From Muricomes intestini (GTDB taxonomy: Bacteria; Bacillota; Clostridia; Lachnospirales; Lachnospiraceae), in the NCBI RefSeq assembly GCF_004346165.1, contig NZ_SLZZ01000003.1:62001-126000 (forward strand): DNA of 64,000 bases, given 5' to 3'. Below are positions 25,250-33,178 of the stretch, one piece after another. Positions within the stretch are counted from its first letter, which is position 1. Each line of letters starts with the position of its first letter. The notes below the pieces were generated by a model. That model ran no database searches. It was not told where the DNA came from and saw nothing but the letters and a program-made list of their open reading frames with translations. Position numbers and translations under genes: made by a program.

Positions 25250-26591
25250 TGCCTGCACGTCCTTCCTTTGTTTCTATGGTTATATATTTTTTATTCACTG
25301 TACAGACCGTACCGTCAATACTTGCATGGATTCCCACGCTTAATCCTTTGCCAGGCTCAGCAATCATCTGCCCTTTTGATACCTTCTCCCCCGGTTTTAC
25401 GACCGCGGTGGCAGGCGTCCCGATATGCTGGCTCAATAATATTTTTACCTTCCTGACAGGAACCTCCGACTCATCAAGGGGAGCTTCCTTGTCATAACGG
25501 GTTAAATCCAGTCTCGCCATCAGGCGCTGCATCGGAACCTTACGGTATTCTCTTTCTATTCCTATGGGTTTCGCGGCTATGCCTTGAGGAGGTCTGACAC
25601 CACTTTCCTTTAAGCCTGCCTTGTATTTTGTCATTAATGATCTGGGAGATAATCCCTGCATGCAGGAATAAAGCTCGCAAAGTCCACAGGAAGAGCAAAA
25701 CATGGTATCAATAAATATATCCGGTTTCTGTATGTCTTTACAGGTTGCCGCTCTCATAAACAAATGCGGCTCTATGGGGTGTCCCAAAAGGTATCTCGGA
25801 CATAAATCTGTACACATGCTGCACTGACAGCAGCTTGCTGCCGCACGTTTTAAGTCTATGGACGAGTTTCCTTTATTTTTCTGAATAATGAAATGCTCCC
25901 TGGGAAGTACCAGAACAGCATTTGTTGTTTTAGTAACCGGCTGTGAACCTCTGCCGATGAATCCCATCATCGGCCCGCCGATAAAATATACCGGATTCTT
26001 TGTTGTCACACTGCCGGCTCTTTTTACAGTTTCTTCTATCGTTGTTCCAATAGGCACTCTGACTGTTACCGGATGTTCTACCTCTGCCGTAACCGATACC
26101 AGCTTATCTATAACCGGTGTGTTCTCATTGAGTGCTCTATATACATTATATACAGTTTCAACATTAAATACGGTGACCCCGCTCTCAATGGGAAGACCGC
26201 CGGGCCTGACTCTCTTTCCAATCACTTCATAAATCAATACGACTTCGTCGCCTGCCGGGTAGACCTCATCCAGCAGGCCAAGTCTTACCTCCGGGTAGTC
26301 TTCGATTACCTCATTTAAGGCATCAATTGCCCCGGTGTAGGTTCTTTTTATACCGATAATCAGTTCTTTTGCATTCACAACCTGACCTATCATGTGTAAG
26401 GTCTCAATGATTTCCTGCGCATATTTCTCCAGCAGCTGCCTGTGCAGTTTCAGCAACGGTTCACATTCTGCACAGTCTAAGATAATTGTCTCGGCACGCT
26501 CATCCAACTTCGCATAAGTGGGAAATCCGGCACCGCCTGCTCCGACAATACCATTTTGCTGAAGCAGGCCGCTCAATTCTTTGATATCCAT
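25242..26591 (-). CDS. pduS: RnfC-like electron-transfer protein of the microcompartment (PduS-like)
   Basis: A protein of about 449 residues. The glycine-rich start GIVGAGGAGFPTYAKL binds flavin nucleotide in the RnfC/NuoF fold. Two ferredoxin-type cysteine clusters follow: CCQCSMCTDLCPR and CSSCGLCELYSC. A biotinyl-like RnfC hammerhead part closes the C-terminus (VVKPGEKVSKGQMI, GIHASIDGTV). I prefer the ATG at 26591 (MDIKELSGLL), just inside the end of the EutN gene; an upstream ATG has no ribosome site. Its role would be to oxidise NADH in the lumen and pass electrons to the BMC-T shell protein. Confidence 0.9.
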   Translation of the reverse strand: MDIKELSGLLQQNGIVGAGGAGFPTYAKLDERAETIILDCAECEPLLKLHRQLLEKYAQEIIETLHMIGQVVNAKELIIGIKRTYTGAIDALNEVIEDYPEVRLGLLDEVYPAGDEVVLIYEVIGKRVRPGGLPIESGVTVFNVETVYNVYRALNENTPVIDKLVSVTAEVEHPVTVRVPIGTTIEETVKRAGSVTTKNPVYFIGGPMMGFIGRGSQPVTKTTNAVLVLPREHFIIQKNKGNSSIDLKRAAASCCQCSMCTDLCPRYLLGHPIEPHLFMRAATCKDIQKPDIFIDTMFCSSCGLCELYSCMQGLSPRSLMTKYKAGLKESGVRPPQGIAAKPIGIEREYRKVPMQRLMARLDLTRYDKEAPLDESEVPVRKVKILLSQHIGTPATAVVKPGEKVSKGQMIAEPGKGLSVGIHASIDGTVCTVNKKYITIETKEGRAGNE

Positions 26592-26595
26592 TGCT

Positions 26596-26865
26596 CTACT
26601 GCTCCAGTCCTGTTCCATCGTCAATAATTCCTATAATTGCCGCATCAACAGGTGCGTCCGGCATTCCGGAGCCGATTCTGGCTGCACTGCCCTGTGCCAC
26701 CAGCACATATTCACCTATACCTGCGCCAATCTTATCAATCGCAATGAGTTGTTTTGCTCCGGTCTGCATATGCTCCAAAACATCTATAATCATAAACTTA
26801 TTGCCGACTAAGTTTTCGCATTTGCGTGTTGAAACCACGCTTCCTTTTACTTTTCCTATCAGCAT
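26596..26865 (-). CDS. Pentameric shell vertex protein (BMC-P, EutN/CcmL family)
   Basis: An 89-residue protein with the EutN/CcmL pattern: MLIGKVKGSVVSTRKCENLV, FMIIDVLEHM, AIDKIGAGIGEYVLVAQGSAAR and DAAIIGIIDD. These proteins form pentamers that cap the vertices of the polyhedral shell. Only one copy is visible in the locus. It lies between PduL and PduS and overlaps the longer reading of PduS slightly. An AGGAGG site precedes the ATG. Confidence 0.93.
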   Translation of the reverse strand: MLIGKVKGSVVSTRKCENLVGNKFMIIDVLEHMQTGAKQLIAIDKIGAGIGEYVLVAQGSAARIGSGMPDAPVDAAIIGIIDDGTGLEQ

Positions 26866-26897
26866 AACATCCTCCTCTTGCGACTACTTTCCAAATT

Positions 26898-27545
26898 TTA
26901 TCTGATAATTCTTACTGTATCTCCTGTTGCAATCTTGGCTGCGTTGGCTTCATCTGTGTCAATATGCATCTCCAGTGTAAAACTGTCGTCCACCCGGATC
27001 TGTACATGATTGAAAACAGTACCTCTTTCATTGTCTGCTTTCACAGATACTGTATCTCCATCGTGTACACCTGCAGCCATTGCATCCTTAGGTGACATGT
27101 GAATATGCCTCTTTGCTATAATGCAGCCCTCGTCCAAATAAAGCGCACCTTTCGGCCCTACCACTGCTATAGCAGCGGAGCCTGCAGTATTGCCCGATTC
27201 TCTAATCGGTGCTTTCACGCCAAGGCGGATTGCATCTGTTGCCGAAATTTCTACCTGGGATTTACGTCTTACAGGTCCCAGAATCCTGACATTTTCTATA
27301 GCTCTGAGTTTCAGACCTACAATGGTAACCAGCTCGTTTGAAGCATACTGGCCTCCCATCAGCTCTTTTTTCTTCGTGAGCTGATATCCTGGTCCAAACA
27401 GAACCTCCACATGTTCCTGTGTCAGATGAACATGCCGTGCAGACACGCCTACAGGTACTATGTATCCAATATTTTCAGTACTTTTTTGCTTCTCAACGGT
27501 TTCCAATACCATCTTTGTAATCAATGCTACATTGCTGTTATCCAT
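26898..27545 (-). CDS. pduL: Phosphate propanoyltransferase (PduL) with N-terminal encapsulation peptide
   Basis: A 215-residue PduL. The two zinc-binding motifs VSARHVHLTQ and AKRHIHMSPKD mark its tandem beta-barrel domains. The enzyme turns propionyl-CoA and phosphate into propionyl-phosphate and regenerates CoA inside the shell. Residues 1-18 (NSNVALITKMVLETVEKQ) form an amphipathic helix like known encapsulation peptides, separated by a short linker from the core start (YIVPVGVS). No acetate/propionate kinase is seen nearby, so ATP formation would occur outside. Confidence 0.94.
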   Translation of the reverse strand: MDNSNVALITKMVLETVEKQKSTENIGYIVPVGVSARHVHLTQEHVEVLFGPGYQLTKKKELMGGQYASNELVTIVGLKLRAIENVRILGPVRRKSQVEISATDAIRLGVKAPIRESGNTAGSAAIAVVGPKGALYLDEGCIIAKRHIHMSPKDAMAAGVHDGDTVSVKADNERGTVFNHVQIRVDDSFTLEMHIDTDEANAAKIATGDTVRIIR

Positions 27546-27638
27546 ATCAATTCTCCTCTTTAAGTATTTACAAGCCCCACAATCCCCCCGTAGGCGGACC
27601 GCAGGGCCGTAAATCTCTGGCTGAAACTAAATGATTAT

Positions 27639-28085
27639 TTATTTCATTACCGGAAGAATCTTCTCTACATCATTGTGTGGTCTTGGAATTACATGTGTCG
27701 CAACTAATTCTCCAAGTCTTCCAGCTGCCTCTGCTCCTGATTCAACTGCTGACTTTACTGCTCCAACATCTCCGCGTACCATTACTGTTACAAGCCCGGA
27801 ACCAATCTTCTCTGTTCCTACCAATACTACATTTGCAGCCTTTAACATTGTATCTGCTGCTTCGATTGACGCTACTAATCCTCTTGTTTCAACCATTCCT
27901 AATGCTTCCTGTGACATTCTTTTTTCCTCCTTTATTTGAATATCTTCTGCCTGCTTTGTCGCCTGTTTTACTCTCTCTGCGGTCTTAGCCGGAGCTTTCG
28001 CTGTAGTTTTTTTTCTGGCTGCCGCCCCTGGTTTTGAAGTATCCGGAGCTTGTTCTTCCCCGGTCGGTTTCTTTTCTTCTGCCAT
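27639..28085 (-). CDS. Hexameric shell protein (BMC-H) with a 56-residue N-terminal extension and two start sites
   Basis: A 148-residue frame whose last 92 residues are a standard BMC-H protein ([20 protein letters not shown]; ending [14 protein letters not shown]). The first 56 residues are Glu/Lys/Ala/Pro-rich and probably disordered ([17 protein letters not shown]). The long start (28085) has AGGAGG seven bases before it. The internal ATG (27917) has AAAGGAGGA about seven bases before it. Both should therefore be used, giving a long and a short form, as in PduB/PduB'. The core is nearly identical to the BMC-H at 28412. Confidence 0.9.
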   Translation of the reverse strand: MAEEKKPTGEEQAPDTSKPGAAARKKTTAKAPAKTAERVKQATKQAEDIQIKEEKRMSQEALGMVETRGLVASIEAADTMLKAANVVLVGTEKIGSGLVTVMVRGDVGAVKSAVESGAEAAGRLGELVATHVIPRPHNDVEKILPVMK

Positions 28086-28096
28086 CTGACTGCCTC

Positions 28097-28381
28097 CTAA
28101 CTTACTCGGTTTGCGCTGCTGTTGATGATTTTGATAATCTCTTCATGGGGACTCGCAATTACCACCTGTGCTACGGGTTTCTTAATTCCGTTTGCTGTGG
28201 CAGTGTCAATGGCTTGCGTTACAGCAGATACATCTCCGCGGATAATAATTGTTACAAGTCTTCCACCTAATCTTTTTTCCCAAGTGACAAGCTGCACGTC
28301 TGCTGTCTTACACATAATATCGACGGCAACAATTGCGGCTGTCACACTCGGTATTTCAAAAAATCCATACGCCTGGCCCAT
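28097..28381 (-). CDS. Hexameric shell protein (BMC-H), divergent type
   Basis: A 94-residue single BMC-domain protein: [20 protein letters not shown] at the start, [20 protein letters not shown] in the middle, and [14 protein letters not shown] near the end. It differs from the two near-identical BMC-H proteins on either side, notably at the pore loop position, so it probably forms tiles with other pore properties. It is placed between them in the operon, with a GGAG site before the ATG. Confidence 0.92.
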   Translation of the reverse strand: MGQAYGFFEIPSVTAAIVAVDIMCKTADVQLVTWEKRLGGRLVTIIIRGDVSAVTQAIDTATANGIKKPVAQVVIASPHEEIIKIINSSANRVS

Positions 28382-28411
28382 GAGACTACTCCTTTACTAA
28401 ATCAATAACTT

Positions 28412-28687
28412 TTATACTGTAGGAAGAATCTTCTCTACATCGTTGTGTGGTCTTGGGATTACGTGTGTTGCAACTAATTCTCCAAGTCTTCCTGCTGCGT
28501 CAGCCCCTGTCTCAACTGCTGCCTTTACTGCTCCAACATCTCCACGCACCATTACTGTTACAAGTCCGGAACCGATTTTCTCTGTTCCTACCAATGTAAC
28601 CTCTGCTGCCTTTGTCATTGCATCCGCAGCCTCAATTGCTGCTGTAAGTCCTCTTGTTTCTACCATTCCTAATGCCAGTTGTGCCAT
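28412..28687 (-). CDS. Hexameric shell protein (BMC-H), main type
   Basis: A 91-residue BMC protein of the PduA/PduJ type: [40 protein letters not shown], ending [13 protein letters not shown]. It is very similar over its whole length to the core of the protein at 27639, including at DNA level, which suggests duplication in the operon. This short form is likely the major shell facet protein. Confidence 0.95.
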   Translation of the reverse strand: MAQLALGMVETRGLTAAIEAADAMTKAAEVTLVGTEKIGSGLVTVMVRGDVGAVKAAVETGADAAGRLGELVATHVIPRPHNDVEKILPTV

Positions 28688-28699
28688 TTTAGTTTCCTC

Positions 28700-29044
28700 C
28701 TAAACTTCTTCTACATATATTTTATTGGGTTTTCCTTTATCTAAACCGCTCAGCTTCAGCATTTTCTCTGTATCCTCTGTTGGTCTTGCGATTTCGTATT
28801 CAGCTACAATTCCCGCCAGTTCTTCTGCCTTCCTCTTCGCTGCGTCTAATGCCGCCCGAACATCGGATACGCTTCCTCGAAACTTAATCATTACAATCAG
28901 CGGTACAGGTAACTCATCTGCATTTGCCGGTTTATTCTTATCAAAGGTCTCCAGATGTACATTTCCAGCTTTGCATCCGGCGTCTGCCGCTGCAAATGCT
29001 GTAGCAAGTCCAAATACCTCCAACATCCCTACTGCTTCTCCCAT
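28700..29044 (-). CDS. Hexameric shell protein (BMC-H) with an inserted loop and C-terminal tail
   Basis: A 114-residue BMC-domain protein. The start AVGMLEVFGLATAFAAADAG is standard. Then an insertion (DKNKPANADELPVP) enlarges the loop near the pore, and the C-terminus is extended by about 15 residues (LDKGKPNKIYVEEV). It directly follows the alcohol dehydrogenase gene. It is probably a minor facet protein with a modified face. Confidence 0.88.
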   Translation of the reverse strand: MGEAVGMLEVFGLATAFAAADAGCKAGNVHLETFDKNKPANADELPVPLIVMIKFRGSVSDVRAALDAAKRKAEELAGIVAEYEIARPTEDTEKMLKLSGLDKGKPNKIYVEEV

Positions 29045-29070
29045 ATCAACTCTCCTTTTAGGGATTGCCG

Positions 29071-30282
29071 CTATTTGTTAACAATAGCGATTTTCAGCCC
29101 TTCCATTTTCAGGTTGGTCTGATGAGCCTCATTAATTCTGTCCAGTGTAAACTCATGAGTGATGAGTTCATCCATTGGAAGGCCGATGCCCTTTGCTCTC
29201 TTCAAGAAATCAAATGTTGTAGCATAATCTCTCAAAGTATATACCCATGAACCAACAAGTGTGATTTCCTTAGAACACAGGTCAAAGTGTGGATTGATTG
29301 TAGCATCCCCGCCGTTGATGAAGAATCCTAATTCACAAAGTCCGCCGCCGTTGCGGATGAATTTGTAAATGTTAGAATGTGCTGCCGGTGAACCTGTGCA
29401 CTGGAATGCAAAATCTGCAAGGTGTCCGCCGAATGCTTCCTTTACACCCTCTGCAAGCGCTTCGATTCCTTTGTAATCCTTAAAGTTTACAGAAGTTTCA
29501 GCTCCCATTTTCTTGGCGAAGTCAAGTCTCTTCTTTTCTCCGTCTACAGCAACAATATTTTCAATACCCATTGTACGCAAAACTGCGATACAAATCAAGC
29601 CTATTGGTCCACATCCCTGCACAACAACTCTGCTGTTGAATCTTAAAATGCCTGTAGTTTTTGCTCTCTCTACTGCGTGAACGAGAACCGCACATGGCTC
29701 AATAAGAATTCTGGATTTCAGATCAAGGTCACTTACATTAAAACATGTGGAACCTTCACGAATCAATATGTAATCTGAAAACCATCCGTTCAGATGAATG
29801 TCATCGTCCGGCAGCAGGCCGTATACATCAGAAGCCCCTACGTTTTGTTTGTTCATATCGAACATTGTAATCTCCGGGTCATCTCCGAAAATCATACAAG
29901 TAACAACCTTATCACCGATTTTTAAATCTTTTCCTGCACTGTCTTTTTTTACATTCTTGCCCATTTTTACGATCTCGCCTGTTCCCTCATGTCCGAGAAC
30001 AACGGGGATCAGACCAAATGGATCTCTCTTAAACTCATGGGCATCCGTACCACAGATACCACATCCCTCAACTTTTACAAGAATATCTCCGTCTCCCACT
30101 TCCGGGATTGGATATTCCTTAATATCATAATGCTCCAAGCCAGTCAGCATAGCTACATGTGCGGTTTTAGGAATGGATACGCTTTTTGTGGCTGCACCTT
30201 CCGCCAGAATCCCCTGCTTATCCAGCATGCTTTCCAACACCTGTTTTACAACTGCTTCTACATTTGCAGAGCTCATTTCCAT
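29071..30282 (-). CDS. Zinc-type alcohol dehydrogenase with N-terminal encapsulation peptide
   Basis: A 403-residue medium-chain dehydrogenase. Catalytic zinc ligands are visible in EGCGICGTDAHEF and VLGHEGTGEIV; the nucleotide fold is at RVVVQGCGPIGLICIAV. The four-cysteine structural zinc lobe of classical members is not visible. Residues 1-25 (SANVEAVVKQVLESMLDKQG) form an amphipathic helix that resembles an encapsulation peptide, followed by a linker before the core (KTAHVAMLTGLEHY). Inside the microcompartment it should reduce propanal to propanol and recycle NADH; it could also reduce lactaldehyde to 1,2-propanediol, for which no other enzyme is seen. Confidence 0.9.
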   Translation of the reverse strand: MEMSSANVEAVVKQVLESMLDKQGILAEGAATKSVSIPKTAHVAMLTGLEHYDIKEYPIPEVGDGDILVKVEGCGICGTDAHEFKRDPFGLIPVVLGHEGTGEIVKMGKNVKKDSAGKDLKIGDKVVTCMIFGDDPEITMFDMNKQNVGASDVYGLLPDDDIHLNGWFSDYILIREGSTCFNVSDLDLKSRILIEPCAVLVHAVERAKTTGILRFNSRVVVQGCGPIGLICIAVLRTMGIENIVAVDGEKKRLDFAKKMGAETSVNFKDYKGIEALAEGVKEAFGGHLADFAFQCTGSPAAHSNIYKFIRNGGGLCELGFFINGGDATINPHFDLCSKEITLVGSWVYTLRDYATTFDFLKRAKGIGLPMDELITHEFTLDRINEAHQTNLKMEGLKIAIVNK

Positions 30283-30298
30283 TTTACTTCCTCCTGTC

Positions 30299-31687
30299 TT
30301 AACGAATACACAAACTATCAGTCATTACACAGCGCCTTCTCTTCGTAAATGTGCTTGCACTTGTAAGTCCCTCGCCTGTTCTGCTGGCGATGGTAAATGT
30401 ACAGTACCCTTCGCCGCCAAATCCCAACGCAGCATAAGACGGACCGTTCTTTACAAGAATTGCTGTGTCAATAGCTTTCGCATACTTTGTGATATTATCA
30501 ACATTTTTAGAATGAATATGCGCGGAGTGCCTATTTCCGTGCTCCAGCCAAACAGCCTGCTCTATAGCATCGTCAAAATCTTTGGCTCTGACAATTCCCA
30601 GAATCGGCATCATCAACTCCGTTGTAATCAAAGGGTGTTCCTTTGATCCTTCAAATACAATGCACCTGATGTTGTCCGGTACACTTACACCAATCATTCC
30701 CAGGAGAGTCTTTGCGTCTCTCCCCACACAGTGCCTGTTCAGCCTGCCGTCTTTCATAACAACCGCCGTCAGTGCGTCCTGCTCTTCTTTTGATGCCAAA
30801 TAGCAGCCCTGTTCATTTACCATATAATGCATTAACTCATCCACAACAGAAGTTACAGCTACAACTTCCTTTTCAGCAATACAAGGTAGATTGTTGTCGA
30901 ATGTACAGCCATTTACAATGTCCTCCGCCGCTTTACGGATGTCTGCCGTCTCGTCTACAAGTGCCGGCGGGTTGCCTGCTCCTGCACCGATGCCTCTCTT
31001 CCCTGATGAAAGAACGGCTGTTACAACACCCGGACCTCCGGTTGCCGCAATCAGAGGAATATCTTTGTGCTTCATCATAATGTTGCTGGTTTCCATCGTT
31101 GGCTTCTCAACAGTGCATGCAATGTTATCCGGGCCGCCTGCTTCTAAGGAAGCTTCGTTTAACAGATTGATTGCATGTATAGATGTCTTGATTGCTGCCG
31201 GATGTGGGTTGAACACAACTGTGTTTCCGCCTGCCAGCATACCGATTGTATTGCAAAGTATCGTTTCACTCGGATTTGTACATGGTGTGATGGCCCCGAT
31301 CACTCCAAAGGGTCCCATCTCTATCAGAGTTAGTCCTCTGTCTCCTGACCATGCAGTTGTCGTAATATCTTCCGTTCCCGGTGTCTTTTCTGCAACCAAC
31401 TGATGCTTTAAAATTTTATGCCCTACATTTCCCATGCCTGTTTCATGCACACCCATACGTGCAAGAATCTCGGCATTTTCCATTGTCTTTTTCCTGATGT
31501 TGGAAATTATGTTCTCTCTTTGATCCATGGACATTCTTCCCACAATCTTCTGCGCCTTTTTGGCAGCTTCGATTGCGTCATTCATGTCGGAAAATACGCC
31601 ATGGCTTCCTGACACTTCGGATGCAACCTGCATCTTTGCCATGACCTCCTGCACAATGTCCTGAACCATCTGTTCACTTACAGACAC
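30299..31687 (-). CDS. CoA-acylating propionaldehyde dehydrogenase (PduP-like) with encapsulation peptide
   Basis: A 462-residue aldehyde dehydrogenase of the PduP/EutE type. GAITPCTNPSETILCNTIGM and the catalytic Cys region DNNLPCIAEKEVVAV are visible. It oxidises propanal to propionyl-CoA using NAD and CoA. Residues 1-20 (SEQMVQDIVQEVMAKMQV) form an encapsulation helix with a Ser/Gly linker after it. Translation starts at a GTG eight bases after AGGAGG. The start lies within the end of the upstream gene (10-bp overlap). Confidence 0.94.
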   Translation of the reverse strand: MSVSEQMVQDIVQEVMAKMQVASEVSGSHGVFSDMNDAIEAAKKAQKIVGRMSMDQRENIISNIRKKTMENAEILARMGVHETGMGNVGHKILKHQLVAEKTPGTEDITTTAWSGDRGLTLIEMGPFGVIGAITPCTNPSETILCNTIGMLAGGNTVVFNPHPAAIKTSIHAINLLNEASLEAGGPDNIACTVEKPTMETSNIMMKHKDIPLIAATGGPGVVTAVLSSGKRGIGAGAGNPPALVDETADIRKAAEDIVNGCTFDNNLPCIAEKEVVAVTSVVDELMHYMVNEQGCYLASKEEQDALTAVVMKDGRLNRHCVGRDAKTLLGMIGVSVPDNIRCIVFEGSKEHPLITTELMMPILGIVRAKDFDDAIEQAVWLEHGNRHSAHIHSKNVDNITKYAKAIDTAILVKNGPSYAALGFGGEGYCTFTIASRTGEGLTSASTFTKRRRCVMTDSLCIR

Positions 31688-32196
31688 TTCAATACCTCCT
31701 TGAAAACTTCTCTGCCGTAAGCAGCAATGGCCGTATCTTCTTCAGCTGACCCGCCGCTCACTCCTAATGCTCCAATTATTTTACCTTCTGCTTCCAGCGG
31801 TTCTCCGCCGCCGAATATCACGATCTTTCCTCCGTTAGTAAACTGAATTCCATACAAAGGCTGACCCGGCTGGCTTAAATGACTCAACGCTTCCGTAGAC
31901 ATCTTAAGACTCGCCGAAGTAAAGGTTTTGTTAACTGCAATATCAAAGCTTGCTATGTAGGCCTCATCCATACACTGAACGGCTACAGGTCTTCCTGCCT
32001 GGTCTGAAACGGCAATTACTACATTCACACCCAACTGGGAAGCCCTTTCTTTCACTCTTTCAATCAGGGCATTGGCTGTCTTCAGTGTCATCTTCTGCCC
32101 GCTGCATCTGCATACGTGTCCTTTTTCCGGATGAGAACCCTCTTTCATCTGATCCAATACTGCTTTCACAGCACTTGTAATATCCTGTTCGTTCAT
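31678..32196 (-). CDS. HbpS/GlcG-family (PduO C-terminal-like) protein with encapsulation peptide
   Basis: A 172-residue protein. The core from about residue 35 follows the haem-degrading/GlcG family: LKTANALIERVKERASQLGV, VSDQAGRPVAVQCMDEAYIA, and the glycine-rich end GGGEPLEAEGKIIGALGVSG. This domain also forms the C-terminus of PduO, where it binds haem; its role in microcompartments is unclear. Residues 1-19 (EQDITSAVKAVLDQMKEG) look like an encapsulation helix, followed by KGHVCRCSGQK with two cysteines. It is cotranscribed and overlaps the aldehyde dehydrogenase gene. Confidence 0.85.
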   Translation of the reverse strand: MNEQDITSAVKAVLDQMKEGSHPEKGHVCRCSGQKMTLKTANALIERVKERASQLGVNVVIAVSDQAGRPVAVQCMDEAYIASFDIAVNKTFTSASLKMSTEALSHLSQPGQPLYGIQFTNGGKIVIFGGGEPLEAEGKIIGALGVSGGSAEEDTAIAAYGREVFKEVLKCL

Positions 32197-32218
32197 AGCA
32201 GTCCTCGTTTCTTAATCA

Positions 32219-33034
32219 TTACATTCCAAGCTGAGCCATTACCTTCTTTGTAATGGATGCTACTAAATCAGCATCTGATGTGGAACCTGCGGCTGCGTCC
32301 TTGCCTGTGCCGCAAGATCCGGCACAGCTGTGGCAGCTCTGCTTGCCTGCTTTAGCGTTGGGGCACAAGTTTGCAGGATGTTTTCCCGGAAGTCCCATCT
32401 GTCTTCTGATTTCGTATAATCTGTCTATCTGAGCCTGGTTAAATTCCTGTGGCTCGCCCAGCATTCTTGACTGATACAAAAGACGTGCATAGAATTCTAC
32501 AGACTCCATCTTGTGGTATGCATTCAGCAGTGTGTTTGAATAAGTGAGTGCCCCGTGATTTTCAAGAAGTACTGCATCAAATGACTGTACATACTCTTCA
32601 ACCGCGTCCGGAATTTCTTCTGTAGACGGAGTACCGTATTTTGCAATCGGAACACATCCCAGTGCGATCACTGCCTCAGGCATGATTGGTTGTGTCAGCG
32701 GAATGCCGCAGATAGCAAATGTTGTAGCATACAGCGGGTGAGCATGTACCACTGCGTTAACATCCGGTCTTTCTTTATATACACGCATGTGCATCTTAAT
32801 TTCTGAGGAGGGCTTAAATCCTTTGTTCGCCTGAAGTACATTCCCATTTGCATCCACTTTACAAATATATTCCGGTGTCATAAACCCTTTGCTGACACCT
32901 GTAGGTGTGCATAAGAATTCATTATCATTTAATTTTACAGAGAAATTACCATCATTTGCGGCAACCATTCCGCGGTTATAAACCCGCTTGCCGATTTCAC
33001 ACATTTGTTTTTTAATTTCGTATTCGTTTTGCAT
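32219..33034 (-). CDS. Class II rhamnulose/fuculose-1-phosphate aldolase with C-terminal encapsulation peptide
   Basis: A 271-residue protein. Residues 1-215 are a class II aldolase/adducin domain: GMVAANDGNFSVKL, PSSEIKMHMRVYKERPDVNA, the zinc-site VVHAHPLYATTFA, and LLENHGALTYSN. It splits the 1-phosphate of a 6-deoxyketose into DHAP and L-lactaldehyde. The C-terminus carries a cysteine-rich linker (NLCPNAKAGKQSCHSCAGSC) and a final amphipathic helix (DADLVASITKKVMAQLGM), matching an encapsulation peptide at the unusual C-terminal end. First gene of the second transcription unit, 66 nt after its -10 box. Confidence 0.92.
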   Translation of the reverse strand: MQNEYEIKKQMCEIGKRVYNRGMVAANDGNFSVKLNDNEFLCTPTGVSKGFMTPEYICKVDANGNVLQANKGFKPSSEIKMHMRVYKERPDVNAVVHAHPLYATTFAICGIPLTQPIMPEAVIALGCVPIAKYGTPSTEEIPDAVEEYVQSFDAVLLENHGALTYSNTLLNAYHKMESVEFYARLLYQSRMLGEPQEFNQAQIDRLYEIRRQMGLPGKHPANLCPNAKAGKQSCHSCAGSCGTGKDAAAGSTSDADLVASITKKVMAQLGM

Positions 33035-33099
33035 CCTATTTTTCCTCCTTGGACTCTTAAAACAAAACTAAATATTTGTTTTTTGTTGTTTCTCCCTAG

Positions 33100-33152
33100 A
33101 TAGTATCACATAATCCCACATCAGTCAACTTGTTTTTATGTTGTTTCTGTTG
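33100..33152 (-). promoter_or_regulatory. Promoter and operator of the aldolase-to-DeoR transcription unit
   Basis: On the minus strand: -35 TTGACT (33128-33123), 17-bp spacer, -10 TACTAT (33105-33100). Upstream of the -35 lies CAACAGAAACAACAT (33152-33138). The same 15 bases occur at the promoter of the diol dehydratase (37482-37496), in the opposite orientation relative to the gene. A further AAACAACAAAAAACAA run sits downstream of the -10. These are probable binding sites of the DeoR-type regulator at 23889. Confidence 0.78.
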
Positions 33153-33178
33153 TGTTCTCATAGGTAAAGTGTAACCGT

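Noticed and set aside
27677-27988. Leucine-rich plus-strand frame of 103 codons across a shell protein gene
   Set aside because: Antisense of a strongly conserved BMC-H gene; the Leu-rich composition is a product of the opposite strand.
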